Shown one piece after another: positions 8,428 through 16,244 of a DNA stretch of 64,000 nt. Below the pieces are notes generated by a model, which had not been told where the DNA came from, did no database searches, and worked only from the letters and a program-made list of their open reading frames with translations. This stretch comes from Deltaproteobacteria bacterium. Lineage in GTDB: Bacteria; Desulfobacterota; GWC2-55-46; JADFVP01. The stretch covers positions 1-64,000 of the forward strand of contig JAJCZH010000008.1 in NCBI GenBank assembly GCA_029262515.1. Direction: 5' to 3'. The translations under genes and the position numbers were made by a program. Numbering within the stretch: position 1 is the stretch's first letter; each line of letters begins with the position of its first letter.

Positions 8428-10544
8428 GGGTAAACTATCAGCTTCTAATAACATACTACATGGTTGCGCTCGCCCTCGGCGCCGTGCTCCTGTCGGGCTC
8501 CATGGGAGCAGCCATGCTGACAGGCATTCTTCTGGCAACTCTCGCCTCCCTTTATTTCAACTTGAGAGTAAAGGATAAAATAAGACTGCCCCCGTGGCTC
8601 TGGAGCCTTGCCGCAGCCGGGGTAGTATTACTCTTTGGACTCGATTACATGGCCGGGTCTTCAAAGATTGTGGTAATCGCGTCAAAGTTTTTAACCGTTC
8701 TGCTCGCCCTAAAACTCTTCGACATAAAGAGCGAGCGCGACCACAGGATCGTCTACGCAATTGTATTCTTCCAGCTTCTAGCAACAGCGACAGTGACTGT
8801 AAGCCCGCTCTTTTTTCTCCTGCTCGCGCTCTTTGTACTCGGCGCCATAAACGGCATGACAGTATTCAACATCAGCCGCAGCATTAAAGAGCAGGCCCAA
8901 GAGCATACCGGTGGCAGCAAGAGTGATGCGGAAGGTACCATACCGCCCGGACTCTTCAACATACCCTTTTTTCTCTTTATCGTAACAGTGTCGACACTCT
9001 CACTCATCGTAACGCTCGCGCTCTTTTTTATAATCCCGAGAGTCGGCACCGGACTCTTGAACCGGACTCCATCGAGTTCAACTGCCAGTACCGGTTTTAC
9101 CGAGAGTGTGGAACCGGGGATTATAGGGGAAATAAAGGGCGACTCTACCGTAGTTATGCGTGTAGAGATAAATGGTGAAAGAGTCGGCCTCGGTCCGCTC
9201 TACTTCAGGGGCACGGCACTAGAGCGCTTCGACGGCAGGCGCTGGACGCGCGGTGACAAAGAGCAGAGCCTGATACCGAGTGCCGGACAATCTCTTTTCA
9301 AGATACCGAATGAGGACGAGCCGCACTCCGGTTTAGATACCGGCCCGGTAATCGAGATGTCTATTCTGCTCGAACCGATAAGTACCGAGGTACTCTTTGT
9401 CGCTTCGCGCGCAGAGATGGTCTCCGGTCAGTTCAAGAACCTCTGGACCGATAGCTCAGGCTCTGGCTCACTCTATCTCTCTTCGCCGCCATACAGGCGT
9501 ATTAAATACAGGGTATGGTCGAGATTACCGCTGCCGGTCTCCAGACTAACTCCGCTTAAAGGTTTATATAACCGTACCACAGAAGAGAAAATAGTCGCAG
9601 CCGAAGATGTTGTCAACAAAGAGGTCATAGCGATCACTGAAGCCGACAGAAGGCTTAAGAAACTTGTGGATGAGATAGTAGAGGGTAAAGAGTCTAAACT
9701 CGAAAAGGCCGTTGCGCTGAGGCAGTACCTGCTTGCCGGGTACTCCTACACGCTCAACCCTTTGAAGGGAGACGGACTAAACCCGACAGACGACTTTCTC
9801 TTCTTTACCAGGCAGGGGTACTGCGAACAGTTCGCAACCTCTTTTGCGCTCATGCTTCGGGCGGCGGGCATAGGCTCTAGGCTCGTTACCGGTTACCTTC
9901 AGGGCGAATGGAACGGGTTTGGCAAGTACTACATCATAAGGCAGAGCGACGCCCATAGCTGGGTAGAGGCGGATATTGATGGTTACGGCTGGATTCAGTT
10001 CGACCCGACGCCTCCGGGCGGACTGGTGCCTGTTGCGAAGCGCTCTGATATTATGCTCTACATCGATATGCTTCGGATGAAATGGAACCGGTACGTTATC
10101 AACTATACCTTCGAGGATCAGAGAAGCGCTGCGCTAAAATTTGAAGGAGGCACCAGAGGTTTGGGAAAGTGGCTAAAAGATATTTACGAAGGCAGCATCA
10201 AAAAGAGGCCGTCCCGGCTGCTTCTGCCTCTGATAATCTTGGCACTTACAGTAGCGGTGCTGCTGCTCTATTTGAAAAGAATAAAAAAGGGTAAAAGGGC
10301 CGACCTGCCGTTCTACTATTCGGAGATGTTGGGAATACTTAAAAGTGAGGGCAAGGTAAGAGATGACTCGGAAACCCCAATGGAGTTCGCCCTGCGTATC
10401 GGCAGGCCCGGAGTTATCGAAATTACCGAGGCGTTTCAAAAAGAGCGCTATGGAGGCAAAAGACTCGAAAGCGGTGAGCAGGCAAAGGTAAAAAGGTCTC
10501 TGAGCAGGCTCAAAATGGAACGGGGGAAAGGTCGGGCAGCGTGA
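8424..10544 (+). CDS. Membrane-bound transglutaminase-like cysteine protease family protein (DUF3488-TGc)
   Basis: Protein of 706 aa. The first ~200 residues hold about six hydrophobic helices (DUF3488-like), then comes a soluble region, the transglutaminase core (about 425-535), a late membrane helix (about 593-610) and a DUF4129-like tail. The catalytic triad is visible: Cys467 in GYCEQFATSFALMLRAAG, His511 in SDAHSWVE and Asp527 in QFDPTPPGG. It overlaps the DUF58 gene by ATGA. Family members are TgpA-like periplasmic transglutaminases with unknown substrates. The three-gene operon suggests an envelope-protein modification system; the target is not visible. Confidence 0.9.
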   Translation: MRVNYQLLITYYMVALALGAVLLSGSMGAAMLTGILLATLASLYFNLRVKDKIRLPPWLWSLAAAGVVLLFGLDYMAGSSKIVVIASKFLTVLLALKLFDIKSERDHRIVYAIVFFQLLATATVTVSPLFFLLLALFVLGAINGMTVFNISRSIKEQAQEHTGGSKSDAEGTIPPGLFNIPFFLFIVTVSTLSLIVTLALFFIIPRVGTGLLNRTPSSSTASTGFTESVEPGIIGEIKGDSTVVMRVEINGERVGLGPLYFRGTALERFDGRRWTRGDKEQSLIPSAGQSLFKIPNEDEPHSGLDTGPVIEMSILLEPISTEVLFVASRAEMVSGQFKNLWTDSSGSGSLYLSSPPYRRIKYRVWSRLPLPVSRLTPLKGLYNRTTEEKIVAAEDVVNKEVIAITEADRRLKKLVDEIVEGKESKLEKAVALRQYLLAGYSYTLNPLKGDGLNPTDDFLFFTRQGYCEQFATSFALMLRAAGIGSRLVTGYLQGEWNGFGKYYIIRQSDAHSWVEADIDGYGWIQFDPTPPGGLVPVAKRSDIMLYIDMLRMKWNRYVINYTFEDQRSAALKFEGGTRGLGKWLKDIYEGSIKKRPSRLLLPLIILALTVAVLLLYLKRIKKGKRADLPFYYSEMLGILKSEGKVRDDSETPMEFALRIGRPGVIEITEAFQKERYGGKRLESGEQAKVKRSLSRLKMERGKGRAA

Positions 10545-10575
10545 GAGAAAACGCCAGGTTAAAGATAGATCGGCC

Positions 10576-10605
10576 CTAGCAGTCTCTATTCTAGCAGTCT
10601 CTATT
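10576..10605. repeat. Perfect 15-nt tandem duplication across a stop codon
   Basis: CTAGCAGTCTCTATT occurs twice back to back (10576-10590 and 10591-10605). On the minus strand each copy encodes Asn-Arg-Asp-Cys-stop, so the response-regulator stop codon and its last four codons are duplicated just downstream of the real end. It lies between two convergent genes. Confidence 0.9.
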
Positions 10606-10995
10606 TGCGAGCCCTTCCGTTATGGCGTTGAGCAGTCTCTGCACATCTATAGGTTTAGAGACGTAACCGTCGAAACCCTTGCTCAAGATAGTATCCTCCT
10701 CGCCCTCCATACCCGAAGCCGTAAGCGCTAGTATCGGCACGTTCTTGTTCGCAACATCTGCCTTTATTATTCTCGTAGCCGTTACGCCGTCCATGCCCGG
10801 AAGGTGCAGGTCCATAAGAACAAGGTCGGGGCGAGTCTCGTTAAAGAGCTTTATCGCATCAGTTCCGGTCTTGGCATCTACTACCTCGTAACCGTTCAGC
10901 TCCAGTATCTCGGTTACAAGAACCTGGTTCATATAATTGTCTTCAACAAGAAGAATCTTTATTTTCTCTTCTGCCATATCGTTTGTCTCATCCAT
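10591..10995 (-). CDS. Stand-alone receiver domain (DivK/CheY-like response regulator)
   Basis: Single REC domain of 134 aa with no output domain. Intact features: acidic pocket LLVEDN, phosphoacceptor Asp in PDLVLMDLHLPGMDG, the Thr switch in LALTAS, and Lys in YVSKPID. It follows the hybrid-type histidine kinase gene by 71 nt on the same strand. That kinase has receiver domains lacking phosphoacceptor Asp residues, so this protein is the most likely phosphate acceptor (inference). Start is ATG 10995 or the nearby ATG 10977. Confidence 0.9.
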   Translation of the reverse strand: MDETNDMAEEKIKILLVEDNYMNQVLVTEILELNGYEVVDAKTGTDAIKLFNETRPDLVLMDLHLPGMDGVTATRIIKADVANKNVPILALTASGMEGEEDTILSKGFDGYVSKPIDVQRLLNAITEGLANRDC

Positions 10996-11066
10996 ATATT
11001 CTGTCTCAGTATCAGCAAGAGCATGACTCTGCCACTCTGTCAGGAACGCTCCTGAAATTTCTACCC

Positions 11067-13490
11067 TCAGTAGCCTTTGTAACTTCTCTTGATCTCCTCA
11101 ACAAGTGTATCGCTGAGGCTCTTTTCACCCTGCACCACACTATGTACATTCGGGCCCAGCGCAAGACTCTCATCTTCACTTAACCGGTCCGGAGTACATA
11201 CCAGGAAACTCCGCTCGGCACAAAGACCGTTTGACGTCAACTTGCTTATATTCTCTATCGCGCTATCGCGCTCGCGCTTTAGACAAGCTATGACCAGATC
11301 GGGATCTTTCTGTTCAACCACAGAGCTCAGCTCGTCAACATTCGAGGCTGCATAAACCTCTATTCCTTCGGCTTCAATCCCGGCCTTCACGGGCGCCAGA
11401 TCATCCGGCTCCATACTGAACAGAAGAACGCTCGTTAGCGCACCCTGCTCTTCCCTCTGAGGCATAAGCCGCTTCAGGGTTCTGATAAGTTTATCTTTAT
11501 TAATCGGTTTTTGCAGGTACTCCGCCGCGCCAAGAGACTCTCCCATTTCCCTTTTATAGATAGAGGATATTATAATCACCGGTATCCGCATCGTACCCGG
11601 CGAGCTCTTAAGCTCCCTGATAACCTCCCAGCCGTCCTTTTTCGGAATAGTTATGCCGATAATAATAACCGAGACCTTGTGCTCCTGTACCTTTCTGAGC
11701 AGGTCGAGCCCGTCGGACGCGACTACAATATTATACGGGCAGCCGGTAAGGTATATCTCAAGCAGCCTGTTTATGTCTTCGCTCTCGCTCGCCATCAGCA
11801 GTATCGGACGATTCTCCTCATCGAGGAAACGCTCATCAAATTCGTTTATTACCGGCAGGTCAACCTCGTCGGTACCCTGCGGCAGTTTTACATAGAAAGC
11901 TGACCCCTTGCCCTCTGTACTCTCAAACCAGATACGACCGTTGTGAAGCTCAACGAGCCTCTTGGTAAGCACCAGCCCTAGTCCGGTTCCGGGAGACTCC
12001 GAGGCCTTTGATGAATCTATCTGCTCAAACTCTTTAAAGACCTTGAGCTTGTCCTCCTCCTTAATTCCAATGCCCGTGTCCTTGATGCAGTAGATTATGT
12101 AACGCGTGAGTTCCATGCCGACCGGCTCGGTAATCAGATCCCACTCCACCTTTATCCGTCCGCCGTCAACATTAAATTTTACGGCATTGGAGAGCAGGTT
12201 GGTCATGATCTGCTTAAACTTTCCCTTATCCGCGACGAGCATTGGAGAAGCCGGCACGCTCTTTGTCTCGATAATCATATTACGGTCATGCGCAATCGGC
12301 CGTATTGCACCCAAAACTTCGCCTACTACCTCGAGCATCGGAAATGAACTCGACTGAAGAATCATGCGGCCTGTCTCGATCCGCGAAAGATCCAGTATGT
12401 TGTTGATCAGGCTCAGCAGGTGCTCCCCGCTCGAATGAACAAACTCGGCATACTGTGCCTGCCTTTCGTTCAGGTCCCCGAAAGTCTTCTCTTGGAGTAA
12501 CTCGGAGAAACCTATAATAGAGTTGAGAGGCGTTCTCAGTTCGTGACTCACGTTGGAGAGGAACTGGCTCTTCATTCTGTTTGCCTCCTGAAGGCTGAGG
12601 TTCGACACCTCAAGCTCCTGCTTCTTTCCCGAAAGCTCTTCGTTTGCCAGCCTCAGTTCGTCAGTTCGCGCCTTCACCTTATTTTCAAGGGTTGCGTAAC
12701 TGTCTTCTATGCTGTCAGCCATCTTGTTAAACTCTGTGGCAAGAATACCTATCTCATCCTCCGTCATCACCGGAGCTCGCTCGTCAAAGTCTCCGCTTCC
12801 GATTTTTTTTGCCGACTCTTCAAGCGCTACGATCGGCTTGACTATTGATCGTATAAGAATAATCCATAAACTGCCGGCAACGAGAATGGAGATGAGCGTA
12901 AAGACGAAAGTAACTGCGATTATTACCTTTGAGAAAAAATCTCCTTTCTGGTATGAGGCGTAAGCGCTCTCTCTCTCCACCTCTATAAGCTCCCTGAGCG
13001 CTTCAACCGTATCACTAAAACTCTTGTTACCTTCGAGCCGCACTACGCTGAGCGCGGCATCGCGGTTACCCGACTTTGACAAGTCCTCAACCTTGTCGTG
13101 AATATACCAGTACCCGGCCAGCTTGTGGTTCAACCTGGTATATATCTCTATATTTTGCGGGGCGATGCCGAGAATCTTATACTCGTAGAGCAATTTATCT
13201 ATCTTCTGCTTATGCTCAAGCACAGATATCTCCAGATATGACCTCGAGGAGCTATCGGTCGTAACGGTATGAAGAAACATCTCCTGACGGGCGGAAAGAA
13301 ACTCGTTTTCTATAGAGGAGAGCGTTTCAGCTCTCTTAAAAGAGTTGAGATAGAGCCTCTCTGATACCTTGGCAAGCTGCCCGGCATTATACAGTCCTAC
13401 AATACCGCCGATACCCATCATAACGAGAAGCAGCAGAAAGATAGCTGCCAACTTATTGGAAATGCTGAGATTTTTAAAGACAACAGTCAT
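11067..13490 (-). CDS. Membrane sensor histidine kinase with two degenerate receiver domains
   Basis: 807 aa. Order: TM1 (about 12-33), a periplasmic helical sensor (about 34-188), TM2 (about 189-212), HAMP, coiled coil, HisKA with FLSNVSHELRTPLNSIIGF, and HATPase_c with N-box LLSNAVKFN and GTGLGL. The C-terminus holds two receiver-like domains. In the first, the phosphoacceptor position in VIIIGITIPKKDGW is Gly instead of Asp. The second (about 690-805) has VIACLKRE there and is also unlikely to be phosphorylated. The start overlaps the stop of the upstream sensor gene (TAATG), so the two are coupled. Signal unknown. Confidence 0.9.
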   Translation of the reverse strand: MTVVFKNLSISNKLAAIFLLLLVMMGIGGIVGLYNAGQLAKVSERLYLNSFKRAETLSSIENEFLSARQEMFLHTVTTDSSSRSYLEISVLEHKQKIDKLLYEYKILGIAPQNIEIYTRLNHKLAGYWYIHDKVEDLSKSGNRDAALSVVRLEGNKSFSDTVEALRELIEVERESAYASYQKGDFFSKVIIAVTFVFTLISILVAGSLWIILIRSIVKPIVALEESAKKIGSGDFDERAPVMTEDEIGILATEFNKMADSIEDSYATLENKVKARTDELRLANEELSGKKQELEVSNLSLQEANRMKSQFLSNVSHELRTPLNSIIGFSELLQEKTFGDLNERQAQYAEFVHSSGEHLLSLINNILDLSRIETGRMILQSSSFPMLEVVGEVLGAIRPIAHDRNMIIETKSVPASPMLVADKGKFKQIMTNLLSNAVKFNVDGGRIKVEWDLITEPVGMELTRYIIYCIKDTGIGIKEEDKLKVFKEFEQIDSSKASESPGTGLGLVLTKRLVELHNGRIWFESTEGKGSAFYVKLPQGTDEVDLPVINEFDERFLDEENRPILLMASESEDINRLLEIYLTGCPYNIVVASDGLDLLRKVQEHKVSVIIIGITIPKKDGWEVIRELKSSPGTMRIPVIIISSIYKREMGESLGAAEYLQKPINKDKLIRTLKRLMPQREEQGALTSVLLFSMEPDDLAPVKAGIEAEGIEVYAASNVDELSSVVEQKDPDLVIACLKRERDSAIENISKLTSNGLCAERSFLVCTPDRLSEDESLALGPNVHSVVQGEKSLSDTLVEEIKRSYKGY

Positions 13491-15184
13491 TAGTCGGCGC
13501 CCCCGACATCCTCATCCATCTCAGACACCGCATCATAAAGCAGAGCGATATTAGCAATCTCTCCGCCCGAGTCGTACAATGGAATAGAGGTAATTCTCAA
13601 TTTCTTCGGCACGCCGTTAAAGCTGAACCTCTTGATGGCTCCGGGATCGTAATTGATAATAAACTCGGTCGCATAACCTTCATACGACTTCTTGATAGAC
13701 ATAACCATGCCCTGCTCGACCAACACATCATCTTCAAAGACCCTGAAACTGCCGACAACGTGGTCGTTGCTCCGTACACCTAGAAACTTCTTATGAGTAC
13801 TGTTGATCATGCGGCAGGTTCCGCTTCTGTCATAAATCGCTATGCCGAACGGAAGCTGATTTATCAAGACCTCGAGGAAAGTTTTGGAGTCGTACTCCTT
13901 ACGGAAGCGATTTATGTAACTGATATAGGTACCGAAACCGGATGCTACGGCCTCAAGGTAAGGCAGGTTGTCTATTGAAATGGCGCCTGAATCCGTATAT
14001 GAGACGTAGAGGTAACCGTAGAGCGTCTCGTTAAAGTGTATCTGCACCGAGACCATGGAGTTTAAGCCGTTCTGCTTCATAAGTGCGGCAAAACGTTCGT
14101 TCGGGTACTCATCCATGCTGTCGTAAACAACAACCGAACTGTTTGAACCGATATGAAGGTTCTTGATAAACTGCGGAATTATAGCCCCATCCATACAAAA
14201 ACTTTTACTTACGCCGTTCGACGCCCTGAGCCTCAACCCATGCTCGTCATCGAGATAGACCATTGCGGCGCCGCTACCCACGCACCCGACAACCTCTTTA
14301 ACGCCGGCTTCTAGCACCTCGTCCTGCGAAAGAGACGAAGCGGCAATGGTGTTGATGGCCATGAGCGCCGATATCTGGCATGCCCTGTTGTCGGCCATCT
14401 CCTCAAAGTGCTCACACTGCCTGATCTTAACCTCGCCGTCCTTCTTAATTGAGTCGAGCATAACATTGAGGTCGGCCATCAAGGAGCCCATAACCCCCCT
14501 GCCCTCAACAAAACGCGAGCCGCTCTCGGTGCTCTTTACAAGAAGGGCCGTCATTGAGGCCTCTTTGGCCTGAGATATGATGCGCTTGTATAAGAAGAAG
14601 AAACCGAGGATGAGAACCGAGAAAAACCCGCCAATAGTCCAGAAGACACGGGTACGCGTTTCGAGCAGAACCTGGTTCCTGCTCTCCACAATCAGGCCTA
14701 CGAGCCTGTCGGTAGCCTCCTGAATAAGTATGGTCTTAAGGTCAACCGCATTGTGAATGAGCATGACCTCGCCCTGAGTAGAGGCTTCGCTGAGGCTGCC
14801 GATCTCGGACTTGACTATCTGCCAGTCCTCAACAATAGAGACTAGACCGTCAGAGAGCATGATATTCTCGTTTATAAGATAGAAGTACTTCGGGTTGGTA
14901 ACGAGTTCGTACAGCTCTTTGTCGAGCTTTACGATATCGCTCTTGATGAGGCCAACGGTAGTATCCTCAAAACGGCGCGCGACTATAAACATATCGAGCG
15001 TGTATTCGAGTTTGATGATTGAGACCTGAATAGTGCCGAACCGGTCGTTGAGCTCCTCGAAGAATTCGATCTTGCGGGTCCGTTCGTAAAAAGAGTAGTA
15101 GTCGAACGCGGCCACAAGAAGAAGCACCAGAAAAACGGCCGTAAACTTAAGGTATGTGGAGAAATCTTTTAGAAACTTTGTCAT
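13490..15184 (-). CDS. Membrane GAF/PAS sensor protein without kinase domain
   Basis: 564 aa. An N-terminal TM (about 12-30), a periplasmic helical region, a second TM (about 175-200), a cytoplasmic linker, a GAF-like domain (about 275-415) and a PAS-like domain (about 425-550, with LINQLPFGIAIYDRSGTCR). No HisKA, HATPase, GGDEF, EAL or other output domain is seen; the protein ends just after the PAS domain. Its TAA overlaps the ATG of the downstream histidine kinase, so it may be a sensory accessory that feeds that kinase (inference). The N-terminal layout resembles the kinase's own sensor region. Confidence 0.82.
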   Translation of the reverse strand: MTKFLKDFSTYLKFTAVFLVLLLVAAFDYYSFYERTRKIEFFEELNDRFGTIQVSIIKLEYTLDMFIVARRFEDTTVGLIKSDIVKLDKELYELVTNPKYFYLINENIMLSDGLVSIVEDWQIVKSEIGSLSEASTQGEVMLIHNAVDLKTILIQEATDRLVGLIVESRNQVLLETRTRVFWTIGGFFSVLILGFFFLYKRIISQAKEASMTALLVKSTESGSRFVEGRGVMGSLMADLNVMLDSIKKDGEVKIRQCEHFEEMADNRACQISALMAINTIAASSLSQDEVLEAGVKEVVGCVGSGAAMVYLDDEHGLRLRASNGVSKSFCMDGAIIPQFIKNLHIGSNSSVVVYDSMDEYPNERFAALMKQNGLNSMVSVQIHFNETLYGYLYVSYTDSGAISIDNLPYLEAVASGFGTYISYINRFRKEYDSKTFLEVLINQLPFGIAIYDRSGTCRMINSTHKKFLGVRSNDHVVGSFRVFEDDVLVEQGMVMSIKKSYEGYATEFIINYDPGAIKRFSFNGVPKKLRITSIPLYDSGGEIANIALLYDAVSEMDEDVGGAD

Positions 15185-15266
15185 AGCAGAAAACCGCCTG
15201 CATTATACAATAACCCGGTACAGGGCCGGTTGTGTAGAAAAAGAGAGAGACAGGAAATAGACCTCA

Positions 15267-15839
15267 TCAGTGGAGCAGCCGCAAGACCTGTGTCTGGAAC
15301 TCCTTGAGCTTAAGCGGCTTGAAGAGGCACTCATCCGCGCCGCAACTGAGCATCTTTTCCTTATCTTCACGCCCATAAGCCGTAACCGCAAGTATTCTGA
15401 TGCCGGAGGTGGAGGCGTCTCCCTTGATCCTACTGCATACTTCGAAACCGTCTATTTTCGGCATGCGTATATCTAGAATAAGGAGAAAGGGCCTGAACTG
15501 ACCTACGCGGATCAACGCTTCGTACCCGTCGCAAGCGGTCTCTATCTCACAATCGACCCCCATCGACTCTATCGCACCCTTGATATAATCGACTATCTCC
15601 TGTTCATCATCTACAATCAATACCCTCTTCTTATCCGGGAAGAGGGCGTCTTTTATATCGAGCTTATAACGGGTAAGAAAATCTAAGAAGTCTTCACGAT
15701 TTATCCGGTAATGGCCGCCCGGGGTCCTGAAAGCCTTGATCTTCTTGGCCGCTATCCACTTTTTAACCGCATTGATGGTCACATTACAGAGGCTCGCTAC
15801 CTCGCCTGTTGTATACGGTTTTTTATTTATGTCACCCAT
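15267..15839 (-). CDS. Response regulator with N-terminal MerR/excisionase-type HTH
   Basis: 190 aa. Residues about 8-55 form an excisionase/BldC-like HTH (YTTGEVASLCNVTINAVKKW, then FRTPGGHYRINREDF). Residues about 69-190 form an intact receiver with LIVDDEQEI, Asp in FLLILDIRMPKIDG, Thr in AVTAYG and Lys in LFKPLK. The HTH-before-REC order is the reverse of most response regulators. It is the first gene of the minus-strand module with the GAF/PAS sensor, the kinase and the single receiver. Target sites unknown. Confidence 0.88.
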   Translation of the reverse strand: MGDINKKPYTTGEVASLCNVTINAVKKWIAAKKIKAFRTPGGHYRINREDFLDFLTRYKLDIKDALFPDKKRVLIVDDEQEIVDYIKGAIESMGVDCEIETACDGYEALIRVGQFRPFLLILDIRMPKIDGFEVCSRIKGDASTSGIRILAVTAYGREDKEKMLSCGADECLFKPLKLKEFQTQVLRLLH

Positions 15840-16244
15840 AAGGATATTTCTACTAATAAATTGTTATATTTTATCGAGAAACAGAACACTTAACTTTGAG
15901 ACCGTTACTCTGGTACGACAGGTTTTATGCATCGTTGTGAAAAAGATGAGGGTTTAAACCAGACTCACGACATTGTCTGAGGGGGTGATGATTTTTCTAT
16001 TAGTTATATTATTACCGACTTGTCTGGCAAGGTCAAGAGTTTTATGACTATTCTCAAGACAAGATTTTCAGGCACAAAAGGCATAAAATGAGAGACCAGC
16101 GCAGAATCGCAGTATGAAGTATTTCTAGTGAGGCTGGTTCGGAATTTACCACCGTGCAGTCTATAGCAGTATCAGTGGTACAGAGTAATGCTAGCTAATA
16201 ACTCCCTGTTTCTGTATAGATAATCTTATACTTCACGGGTTCTG
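15840..16244. other. Intergenic, no gene recognised
   Basis: About 400 bases between the HTH-receiver gene and the end of polA. No convincing reading frame, tRNA, riboswitch or strong terminator hairpin was seen. It should contain the promoter of the minus-strand signalling operon near 15850-15900, but no clear -35/-10 pair was identified. Confidence 0.5.
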
